NCBI GenBank assembly: GCA_030602845.1
Contig: JAUVYZ010000146.1
Location: forward strand, 1 to 5,826
Direction of reading: 5' to 3'
From: Phycisphaerae bacterium
GTDB lineage: Bacteria > Planctomycetota > Phycisphaerae > Sedimentisphaerales > Anaerobacaceae
Length of the DNA: 5,826 nucleotides
The notes beneath the pieces were generated by a model that saw only the letters and a program-made list of their open reading frames with translations, was not told the DNA's origin and did not search any database. The position numbers were made by a program, and so were the translations under genes. Shown here one piece after another: positions 1-5,757 of this stretch. How positions within the stretch are numbered: the first letter of the stretch is position 1; each line of letters starts with the position of its first letter.

Positions 1-1
1 C

Positions 2-649
2 TTACTTTTTGTCTTTTCCTTTCTTTTTTTCTTTGTCTTCTTCGTGCAGCACTTCGTCGATAAGGCCGTATTGATGCGCCTCCTCAGCGGTCATATACTT
101 GTCTCTTTCAGTCTCGGCGGCGATTTTATCAATCGGCTGGCCGGTGTGTTTTGCAATAATTTCGTTTATCATAGCTTTAGCTTTGAGGATTTCTTCGGCC
201 TGTATCTTGATGTCGGCTGCCTGGCCTGTGACCCCGCCCCAGACCTGATGGAGCATAACTTTAGCGTGCGGAAGGGCGTGACGTCTTCCCTTTGTGCCGG
301 CTGCCAGTATTATGGCCGCTCCCGACTGGGCCCTGCCGATACAATAGGTCGCAACCGGAGAACCGACAAAACACATAGTATCGTAAATAGCCATTGTGTC
401 GTCAACGTTTCCACCCGGGGAATTGATGTACAGGCTGATTTCACTGCCGCGCTTGAGATTGTCGAGATACAGCATCTTCATAATGACTTCGGCGGCCCTT
501 TGATATGATATTTCACCTATCAGAAAAACGATGCGGTTCTCCAGCAGCATATCATCCAGACTCATCTGGCGGTAGCGCTGATACTGGCCGTATTGATTGT
601 ACGCCTCCAGGTTCTTCTTAATATTTTTTCCGGGATGTTCAATTAACAT
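2..649 (-). CDS. clpP: ATP-dependent Clp protease proteolytic subunit ClpP
   Basis: ClpP is a cytoplasmic serine peptidase that forms two stacked heptameric rings and degrades proteins fed in by an AAA+ unfoldase such as ClpX. The 215-residue product is close to the usual 195-215. Visible family marks are the NSPGG strand-turn (residues 76-80), the nucleophile Ser109 in GRAQSGAA, His134 in MLHQ, and Asp183 in ERDKYMTAEEA, which together give an intact catalytic triad. The ATG at 649 is preceded by AAGGAA with a 7-base gap, a good ribosome binding site. Oddities: the residue after the nucleophile is Gly where E. coli has Met, the usual HQP is HQV, the N-terminal axial-loop segment is unlike E. 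coli (rich in Tyr and Gln, residues 17-28), and residues 204-215 are almost all charged, mostly Lys. It follows tig on the same strand after 102 bp without a terminator, so co-transcription is likely. The gene is complete; its stop codon lies one base from the window edge. Confidence 0.96.
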   Translation of the reverse strand: MLIEHPGKNIKKNLEAYNQYGQYQRYRQMSLDDMLLENRIVFLIGEISYQRAAEVIMKMLYLDNLKRGSEISLYINSPGGNVDDTMAIYDTMCFVGSPVATYCIGRAQSGAAIILAAGTKGRRHALPHAKVMLHQVWGGVTGQAADIKIQAEEILKAKAMINEIIAKHTGQPIDKIAAETERDKYMTAEEAHQYGLIDEVLHEEDKEKKKGKDKK

Positions 650-751
650 TCACTATTTCCTTATATAAAATTGAGTATTGATTATTTTCTAATTTTTGAT
701 TCTGTCTCTTGCTTATAGTTTATCAAATATTTTTACTCGCTGGTTTTCTTC

Positions 752-2197
752 TTACCCCGTTGTTTTGCGTTTTTTGGGTTGTTTTTTCTCAGGCCCGGAT
801 GCTTTTTTAGCCGGTTTTTTCACTGATTTCCTGGCGGTTTTCCTGGCTTTTTTGGGTTTCTTTTCGGCCTCTATTTCCGTTATCTTTGCCGATTCGAGCA
901 ATTTGGCGATACACTTGTCCTCCCGCACCTGTAACCTGAACTGAGTCAGCGAGCCGTCGCGCAGCATTTGCTCTCTCATCCTTTCGGGGCGTTGTCCCTG
1001 CTGAATGGCTAACTGGGCGATATGGCCGTTAATCTCTTCATCGGTCACTTCAATCTCGAGCTTCTCGGCAATTTTATCCATTATAAAGAACGTTTTGAGC
1101 TGTTCTTTGGCCTGCTGCTCACTGCTTGCCTGCAGCTGCTCCATCTGCTCTTCGAGTTGCTCGCGGGACAGCCCCCGCATCAGCAGGTTGCTATACTGTC
1201 TTTGCAGCAGTGTCGTCGAGTGCTGCGCAACAATATCCAGGGGCAGGTCAAAATCGGTATTGTCGAGCAGATACTGGTAAATCTGTTTGGTCATCTCAGT
1301 TCGCTGTTGTGTCTCTAATCGGCCCTGGAGCGTATCGCGAAATTTTTCTCGGAGTTCGGTTTCATCTTCGACGCCGAACCTCCTGAGGAAATTTTCGTCT
1401 AATGCAGCAGGTTTCAGCCACTTGATATCTTTGATGGTAATTCGGATATCTACCTTTTTGCCGCGATACTGTTCCCTGAAATATGTTTTTGGGACATCGA
1501 CGGTTGTTTGCTTGACGTCTCCGGCCTTGGCGCCTATTAGAAGCTCGTCAAGCTTCTCAACGGGGACCGCCCCGACAAAACCATTCTGCCTTACATATAT
1601 CTCGATATTGCCGAGCTTCTCTTGTTCTTCGGCGTCGGCGGCCTTTAGAACGGCATCGGCTATTATCTGGTCGTCAAGCTCAACTGCGCCATCCTCTCGT
1701 GGTGTCCACACACCCGACCATCTTCGCAATTGCTCAATCTCTCTGTCGATTTGTTCGTCGGTAACTTCCAGTTTCCTTTTTTCTAGCGAGATACCATCGA
1801 GCTCCGGCAAATCAAAGTCGGGACGAACTTCCACCTCAATATCAAACTTCAGCGTCCCCGTATCCGGCAGCTCTATATTTTCATAATCAATGTCCGGCTC
1901 ACGAAGGGTATTGAGCTCATTATCCTTGATGGCTGAGTCGCTCGCATCGGCCAGCAATTTCAGCTTGACCTGCTCTGTTATCTCTTTGCCGAATCGCTTT
2001 TCCAGGAGTCGGCGGGGCGCCCGGCCCTTTCTGAAACCCGGCACCATCGCTTCTTTGCTCAAAGTTTTATATTGTTCGTCTGTGGCGTTTTTTATTGACT
2101 CTTGCGGTATCTCTACAATCACCTTTTTTTTGCAGGGGCCTGCCTCTTCGATTGTTACCGTGTTTTTCAATGCTGTAGATTCTTCTTCTTCAGCCAT
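752..2197 (-). CDS. tig: trigger factor (ribosome-associated chaperone)
   Basis: Trigger factor binds the ribosome at the peptide exit and shelters nascent chains. The 481-residue product has the three family domains: an N-terminal ribosome-binding domain (about 1-125) with the signature GFRKGRAP at 54-61, a PPIase-like FKBP domain (about 170-260), and the helical C-terminal chaperone domain (about 261-440). The FKBP region is divergent, so isomerase activity cannot be assumed. The family is usually about 430 residues; the extra length is mainly a Lys/Ala/Pro-rich basic tail (446-481), seemingly disordered and absent from E. coli trigger factor. The start is supported by AGGAG 7 bases before the ATG at 2197. 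It lies 189 bp after a same-strand tRNA-Gly and 102 bp before clpP, the standard tig-clpP order. No strong promoter stands out directly upstream, so transcription may come partly from the tRNA promoter. Identity is near certain; the role of the tail is unknown. Confidence 0.96.
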   Translation of the reverse strand: MAEEEESTALKNTVTIEEAGPCKKKVIVEIPQESIKNATDEQYKTLSKEAMVPGFRKGRAPRRLLEKRFGKEITEQVKLKLLADASDSAIKDNELNTLREPDIDYENIELPDTGTLKFDIEVEVRPDFDLPELDGISLEKRKLEVTDEQIDREIEQLRRWSGVWTPREDGAVELDDQIIADAVLKAADAEEQEKLGNIEIYVRQNGFVGAVPVEKLDELLIGAKAGDVKQTTVDVPKTYFREQYRGKKVDIRITIKDIKWLKPAALDENFLRRFGVEDETELREKFRDTLQGRLETQQRTEMTKQIYQYLLDNTDFDLPLDIVAQHSTTLLQRQYSNLLMRGLSREQLEEQMEQLQASSEQQAKEQLKTFFIMDKIAEKLEIEVTDEEINGHIAQLAIQQGQRPERMREQMLRDGSLTQFRLQVREDKCIAKLLESAKITEIEAEKKPKKARKTARKSVKKPAKKASGPEKKQPKKRKTTG

Positions 2198-2347
2198 TTC
2201 CGTGCTCCTGAACGATTCTGTTGTCCTGGCTCTGAAATATTAAACAAAAAAGGCGTCAGGAAAACAACATCCCTTAGCCAAACTTTAGATTTTTTAAGTA
2301 TATCAGCGACCAACGCCAAACTACTGTGCTTAGCCGGTAACTCGCCG

Positions 2348-2378
2348 ATACTATATCCTCTATAATCCTTTATAGTAT
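2348..2378 (-). repeat. AT-rich inverted repeat just after tRNA-Gly
   Basis: Perfect 8-bp arms, atactata at 2348-2355 and tatagtat at 2371-2378, flank a 15-nt loop. The element starts 9 bases past the 3' end of the tRNA. The stem is only A/T-rich and no T-run follows in the direction of transcription, so it is a poor intrinsic terminator. It may be a processing hairpin, a weak protein site, or chance in AT-rich DNA. Confidence 0.4.
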
Positions 2379-2386
2379 TTCCACAA

Positions 2387-2458
2387 AGCGGGTGATGAGA
2401 TTTGAACTCACGACATTCACGTTGGCAACGTGACGCTCTACCACTGAGCTACACCCGC
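2387..2458 (-). tRNA. tRNA-Gly (anticodon GCC)
   Basis: Read on the minus strand, the sequence folds as a full cloverleaf. The 7-bp acceptor stem is GCGGGTG with CACCCGC, all Watson-Crick. The D-arm is GCTC/GAGC around AGTGGTA. The anticodon stem is TCACG/CGTGA with loop TTGCCAA, giving anticodon GCC. The variable loop is 5 nt, and the T-arm GTGAG/CTCAT encloses the conserved TTCAAAT loop. The discriminator base is T (2387), usual for bacterial tRNA-Gly. CCA is not encoded (TTG follows), so it must be added after transcription. A promoter sits about 78-105 bp upstream, and tig follows 189 bp downstream on the same strand. Confidence 0.95.
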
Positions 2459-2463
2459 AATTT

Positions 2464-2505
2464 CGTATCTTGTCGCTCGTATCTCGTCGCTCGTGATTCG
2501 TGGCT
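2464..2505. repeat. three tandem 14-bp units in the tRNA leader
   Basis: Unit 1 is cgtatcttgtcgct (2464-2477), unit 2 cgtatctcgtcgct (2478-2491, 13 of 14 identical to unit 1), and unit 3 cgtgattcgtggct (2492-2505, 10 of 14 identical to unit 2). The array lies between the inferred tRNA-Gly promoter and the tRNA, ending 6 bp before the mature 5' end, so it should be transcribed as the leader. An 8-bp match in inverted orientation (tatctcgt 2480-2487 with acgagata 2519-2526) could fold the leader. Confidence 0.75.
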
Positions 2506-2535
2506 CGCTATGGCATTCACGAGATAGAATTAATA

Positions 2536-2563
2536 ATTATAAGAGCTATTCTTCTTCTTGCAA
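2536..2563 (-). promoter_or_regulatory. sigma70-type promoter for tRNA-Gly (and perhaps tig-clpP)
   Basis: On the minus strand, TTGCAA (2558-2563, 4 of 6 to the -35 consensus) is followed after 16 bp by a perfect TATAAT (2536-2541). An A-rich tract lies upstream of the -35, as in UP elements. Transcription would start near 2529-2530, about 70 nt before the tRNA, so the 14-bp tandem repeats are in the leader. The call is from consensus matching only. Confidence 0.6.
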
Positions 2564-2813
2564 GCGCTTTTTTTGCAAAATTTTTGGCTTTTATATCAGG
2601 CGGAGCCATCCCCTGTTACTCTGCGTAGTAGCAACGCTACGTAGCACGAGAAGCTGCGCTTGAGGCTGCCACCCGGCCGCCGAGAGACTGGATTCCCGCT
2701 TTCGCGGGAATGACAGCGCGATAGCAGGCATTATTAGCTGAGAAGCTGCTGGTGGAGGTCCAAAAAATCTACCTACAAGCTCGACATGCGCCCTCCTGTT
2801 TTCAGAAAAAATT
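2564..2813. other. gene-free spacer between divergent units
   Basis: I see no reading frame with a credible start or family match on either strand. Besides the hairpin at 2692-2711, it holds the self-complementary gctacgtagc (2636-2645) overlapping a second small stem (gtagc 2628-2632 with gctac 2636-2640), and a 10-bp direct repeat gagaagctgc at 2648-2657 and 2740-2749. These look like remnants of dispersed non-coding repeats. Nothing else in the stretch could be assigned. Confidence 0.6.
2692..2711. repeat. REP-like dispersed hairpin
   Basis: Perfect 8-bp arms, attcccgc (2692-2699) and gcgggaat (2704-2711), surround a tttc loop; the surrounding bases are ctgg on the left and gacag on the right. 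This core is familiar as a high-copy intergenic repeat in many unrelated bacteria. It has no T-run on either side, so it is probably not a terminator for either flanking unit. Single copy in this window, so the repeat status rests on prior knowledge. Confidence 0.6.
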
Positions 2814-2816
2814 AGT

Positions 2817-2847
2817 TTGCGGTTCTTTTTTAGAGATATGATACAAT
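2817..2847 (+). promoter_or_regulatory. possible pcm promoter
   Basis: TTGCGG (2817-2822) and TACAAT (2842-2847) give recognisable -35 and -10 boxes, but the 19-bp spacer is longer than ideal. An overlapping TATGAT (2837-2842) would leave only 14 bp. A start near 2854 would leave a leader of about 60 nt before the pcm ATG. Weak, offered as the best candidate in an AT-rich stretch. Confidence 0.3.
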
Positions 2848-2900
2848 ATGAATTGCTGACAGGCGGATACCATCAGACCCGGGTTAATTAAAAGTTCGGT

Positions 2901-2906
2901 AAGGGG
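2901..2906 (+). promoter_or_regulatory. ribosome binding site deciding the pcm start
   Basis: AAGGGG lies 7 bases before the ATG at 2914. It supports the long form of the protein with its membrane segment. The alternative ATG at 3193 (Met94), which would give a 205-residue protein of usual cytoplasmic length, has no comparable site. Confidence 0.65.
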
Positions 2907-2913
2907 TAGTAAG

Positions 2914-3810
2914 ATGGCCAGAAATTATCCAGGATTTGTCAAAAAATGGATGTATGTGGCCCTGTCTGTGTTGATACCGCTGGGGTTATTTGCAATTATC
3001 TTTGGGGTTAACTGTGCGAAGGAGCCTGGGCCTGTTGTAGCTTCGCAGGATATAGAAGCGGATGCAAATCAGGCGGCTGCTGATGCGAATGAGCAGCTCG
3101 AAGAAGAGCAGAAGGACCCGAATGAGAAGAAACTGTTACGTCCGGACCATAACCACCCGGCTTTTACTGAGCGCATCGACGAACGAGCAGAAATGGTTGC
3201 CAGGCAAATTCGGGCACGTTACGTCAAGGACCCGAACGTCTTAAAGGCGATGCGGACCGTGCCCCGGCACGCCTTTATTCCACTCGGCGGGCAGCGATAT
3301 GCTTACGGCGACTATCCACTGCCCATCGGGGAGGAGCAGACCATCAGCCAGCCGTACATCGTGGCGTTTATGACCGAGGCCCTGAGACTTCGGCCCAAGC
3401 ATAAAGTTCTGGAAATCGGCACCGGCTCGGGTTATCAGGCGGCGGTCTGCGCCGAAATCGCCCGGGAGGTCTATACTATCGAGATTGTCAAAGAGCTTGC
3501 CAAATCTGCTAAAGAGCGACTCAAGAAACTCGGCTACAGGAACGTATTCGTCAGGGCCGGCGACGGGTATTTCGGCTGGAAGGAGAAGGCGCCGTACGAT
3601 GCAATCATCGGCACGGCCGCGGCCGATCGTATACCTCTGCCGCTGCTCGAACAGTTAAGGCCCGGCGGGCGAATGATCCTGCCCGTGGAGGGTACCTTCG
3701 GCTTTCAGCATCTGGTGGTGATAACAAAAGACAAAAAGGGCAATATCAGTAAGAAGAACGTTATGCCGGTGCGATTTGTGCCGATGACCGGCGAAGTACA
3801 AAAACGGTAG
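2914..3810 (+). CDS. pcm: protein-L-isoaspartate O-methyltransferase with N-terminal membrane segment
   Basis: The catalytic domain (about 88-298) transfers a methyl group from S-adenosylmethionine to L-isoaspartyl residues in damaged proteins, starting their repair. Visible marks are QTISQPYIVAFM (142-153), the SAM-binding motif I VLEIGTGSGYQAA (165-177), RAGDGYFGW (214-222), the YDAIIGTAAA strand (228-237) and LRPGGRMILPVEG (248-260). Ahead of it are basic residues (Arg3, Lys10, Lys11), a hydrophobic helix (about 14-32), and an acidic Ala/Glu/Asp-rich linker (about 45-72). The product has 298 residues against about 210 for the typical enzyme. Cys34 follows the helix, but GVNC is a poor lipobox, so a lipoprotein is possible but not favoured; an uncleaved anchor or an ordinary signal peptide are alternatives. 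It is transcribed away from the tRNA-tig-clpP unit and converges on the DUF362 gene. The catalytic assignment is firm; the location in the cell is inferred. Confidence 0.93.
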   Translation: MARNYPGFVKKWMYVALSVLIPLGLFAIIFGVNCAKEPGPVVASQDIEADANQAAADANEQLEEEQKDPNEKKLLRPDHNHPAFTERIDERAEMVARQIRARYVKDPNVLKAMRTVPRHAFIPLGGQRYAYGDYPLPIGEEQTISQPYIVAFMTEALRLRPKHKVLEIGTGSGYQAAVCAEIAREVYTIEIVKELAKSAKERLKKLGYRNVFVRAGDGYFGWKEKAPYDAIIGTAAADRIPLPLLEQLRPGGRMILPVEGTFGFQHLVVITKDKKGNISKKNVMPVRFVPMTGEVQKR

Positions 3811-3876
3811 AAGAAATCCGGGAAATGAACGCAACGCCAAACCCTACCTTTGTCATCTCTGCGACTGTAGTGGGCT
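3811..3876. other. convergent 66-bp gap without a clear terminator
   Basis: The stop codons of pcm and the DUF362 gene face each other here. Only a bulged match (ccctac with gtagtggg) is present, with no T-run on either strand. Termination may be Rho-dependent, or read-through may produce overlapping antisense ends. Confidence 0.5.
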
Positions 3877-5757
3877 TTACAATTTGCTCGCTGTTCCTAC
3901 AACCTGGGGGATTTCCTTATTGTTGTTGGTAGAGGGTGCCGACGTTGTCGTGCTGCCAACGGTGCCCCTGAGCTTCAGCAGTTCAATGCCGAGGGCGCGT
4001 CCCATATTGCGAGAGTACTGCTTATCCGTCGGATTGTTCCAATGCTCGTAAACGCCGAGACTCGCCAGACGAACTACATTTCCCTTATGGTCAGGGTCAT
4101 AGAAGGTCCCGGAAGGTGGATTATCCGCCAATGCCGCCTCAATGAGATAATCATTTGTACCGGACCTGTGGGGTGCGTCATCCCATTCGTTCCAGAGAAA
4201 ATCAAAGCCAACCGCATCGATGGCGACGGGGTCCTGCGAAGCAAACAGACTTGAGCTCCAGTCCCCATTGAAAGGGGCGCTGTTCCATTTTCTTGGTGAG
4301 CTCTCTTTTGCGTGTTTGCCCGCGTAGAGTCCGTCAATCAAGTAGAGCAGAGTCTTTCCGCCAAGATGCTTGTGTCCCATCAGGTCCACCAGAGGCCTGT
4401 AACGGCCATTACCCGGGGTGTTAAACGGGAGGTCTTTGTGCATATCGTAATAGCCCCTGGCGCGGGCGGGCTTTCTGACCAGGGAACCATAATGGTTCTT
4501 TGCGCAGAGGGTTATGCCGGCCTGGTCGTTGTGGCTCTTAAGGTTGGCCAGGTTGATGAGGTAATCGGCCCTGGCATAAGAGGCGGGCAGATAGTCCGTT
4601 GTTTTTCCCGCGGCGTCCGGCGTGCTCCAGTAGAAGGGAACTGAGGATGACCTGGCGGCGGTTCGGCCGAATTTGCCCACGTAGTCCAGATAGCGGACAT
4701 TGGCAAACTTGTCGTGGCACATGTTATAGTACTCATTCGGAAAGTAGCTCAGGGTGTCGCCAACGGTAATGTCGGCCTCTTTTACGCCGGCTTCATCCAC
4801 GAGCTGCCGCAGCAGGGCGATTATCATTTGAGGAGACGTGTTCATATAATTGAGGCTTCTCAGGTTGTAATCCCGGATGTTTGTTACCTCGCGATTCCTC
4901 CAACTCTTACTACAGCCCACATAATTTACCTTGATGAGGATTTTTTCTCCGGATTTGTAGCCGACATTGCCTTTGCCGTGTGTTTTATTAAAGTGCCTGA
5001 AGAGCGCGTCCCATGCGGCGGCGCTGTTTGGCTTGCCGGTGAGTGCCTGTATTGACCGGCCCATCATTTTGTGCACTCCCGCCTGATTTGTGTGGTTGCT
5101 TTGCCACCAATGTCCGTCTCCGGGCCCATCCCAGTCGGTCGCATCAGGGTCGTGTACCCAAACGACACGGCCGGGATGGATTCCCTTCGCAATTCCTATC
5201 GGGGCATTTGCGGCCGGCTCATTGGCTAAGAGTACCTTCTCTGTCGTGGCGTTTTGAGCTAACCATAGGGCCCCGACGCTGACGGCAACAAGTATTACAC
5301 ATAATACATAACGCGACTGTGCAAAGCTGCGTTTCGCCCTGCGGATAGCGGCGATTGAGCCGAGTGCCGCTGTAAGCCAGACGATGAATCCGGAGGCCAA
5401 CGGGAAAGCCACCCGCTGGCACGGATACGCAGCCCGTGAAGGCTTCGGAACCACACGAATCAGAAACCAGAGCAGCGCCAGCAAGCCGCCAATGGGAAAC
5501 AGCCACGTAAGCCAATGGAGTTTGCTGTTGCTTTCTGGGGACTTGCCGGTCTTTGGACAGAATGATTGGGCGTTTTTTTGCCTTTGAAATAGGTTCGACA
5601 AGCTCACTACAGGTTGGGTTTGATTGGGTTTGTTTTCCCCGCGTCTGCGAAGTGGTACATTTTTATAATCCTTTGTTAATACTTTATTTACGTTCATTTG
5701 AGCATCCAGCAAATTGGGTTTGTTTTGGCTTTGTTTTTTCATAGCCCTTATCCGCAT
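3877..5757 (-). CDS. DUF362 domain membrane protein, function unknown
   Basis: The frame encodes 626 residues. Residues about 83-101, 119-137 and 150-167 are three hydrophobic helices. A linker leads to a DUF362 domain (about 271-530): KILIKVNYVG (271-280), TSPQMIIALLRQLVDEAG (307-324), ADITVGD (328-334), INLANLKSHNDQAGITLCAK followed by NHYGSL (401-426), LYLIDGLYAG (471-480) and SQDPVAIDAVGFDFLW (507-522). DUF362 has no settled biochemical role; some members carry 4Fe-4S ferredoxin motifs, but no CxxCxxC cluster is present here. The C-terminus (about 599-626) is a Thr/Ser/Asn-rich tail. Topology cannot be fixed from sequence, but the domain after the third helix may face the periplasm. The start is uncertain: ATG 5757 (used here), ATG 5742 and ATG 5697 all lie in repeat DNA and lack a well-spaced ribosome site; GTG 5607 is another in-frame option. 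Homology should begin near residue 78, just before the first helix. The gene stands alone, so neighbours give no functional hint. Confidence 0.82.
   Translation of the reverse strand: MRIRAMKKQSQNKPNLLDAQMNVNKVLTKDYKNVPLRRRGENKPNQTQPVVSLSNLFQRQKNAQSFCPKTGKSPESNSKLHWLTWLFPIGGLLALLWFLIRVVPKPSRAAYPCQRVAFPLASGFIVWLTAALGSIAAIRRAKRSFAQSRYVLCVILVAVSVGALWLAQNATTEKVLLANEPAANAPIGIAKGIHPGRVVWVHDPDATDWDGPGDGHWWQSNHTNQAGVHKMMGRSIQALTGKPNSAAAWDALFRHFNKTHGKGNVGYKSGEKILIKVNYVGCSKSWRNREVTNIRDYNLRSLNYMNTSPQMIIALLRQLVDEAGVKEADITVGDTLSYFPNEYYNMCHDKFANVRYLDYVGKFGRTAARSSSVPFYWSTPDAAGKTTDYLPASYARADYLINLANLKSHNDQAGITLCAKNHYGSLVRKPARARGYYDMHKDLPFNTPGNGRYRPLVDLMGHKHLGGKTLLYLIDGLYAGKHAKESSPRKWNSAPFNGDWSSSLFASQDPVAIDAVGFDFLWNEWDDAPHRSGTNDYLIEAALADNPPSGTFYDPDHKGNVVRLASLGVYEHWNNPTDKQYSRNMGRALGIELLKLRGTVGSTTTSAPSTNNNKEIPQVVGTASKL
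5592..5613. repeat. short dispersed-type element inside the DUF362 5' end
   Basis: The 22 bases centred on gttcgacaagctcac resemble a short interspersed sequence I know from many bacterial assemblies, which when translated gives the peptide VVSLSNL. Here it is read in frame as residues 50-56 of the DUF362 frame. Only one copy lies in this window, so repeat status is from recall, not shown. Confidence 0.35.

Noticed and set aside
44..508. Open frame of 154 codons on the plus strand opposite clpP
   Set aside because: Fully antisense to a well-supported clpP, no family resemblance and no ribosome site; a shadow frame.
1287..1886. 199-codon plus-strand frame opposite tig
   Set aside because: Serine-rich, low-complexity translation typical of antisense to a Glu/Leu/Arg-rich gene; no independent support.
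2198..2386. Dedicated tig promoter or riboswitch
   Set aside because: Only weak boxes (for example TTGGCG with TAAAAA at 17 bp on the minus strand) and no recognisable aptamer fold; not strong enough to list as a feature.
2692..2711. Hairpin as a rho-independent terminator
   Set aside because: Strong stem, but no T-run follows on either strand and it lies upstream of both divergent units, not at a gene end.
3007..3018. Lipoprotein signal at Cys34 of the methyltransferase
   Set aside because: GVNC has Asn at -1 and Gly at -3, a poor match to the usual lipobox, so not called as a lipoprotein.
3877..5200. Iron-sulfur cluster site in the DUF362 protein
   Set aside because: The few cysteines are scattered and no CxxCxxC arrangement is present.
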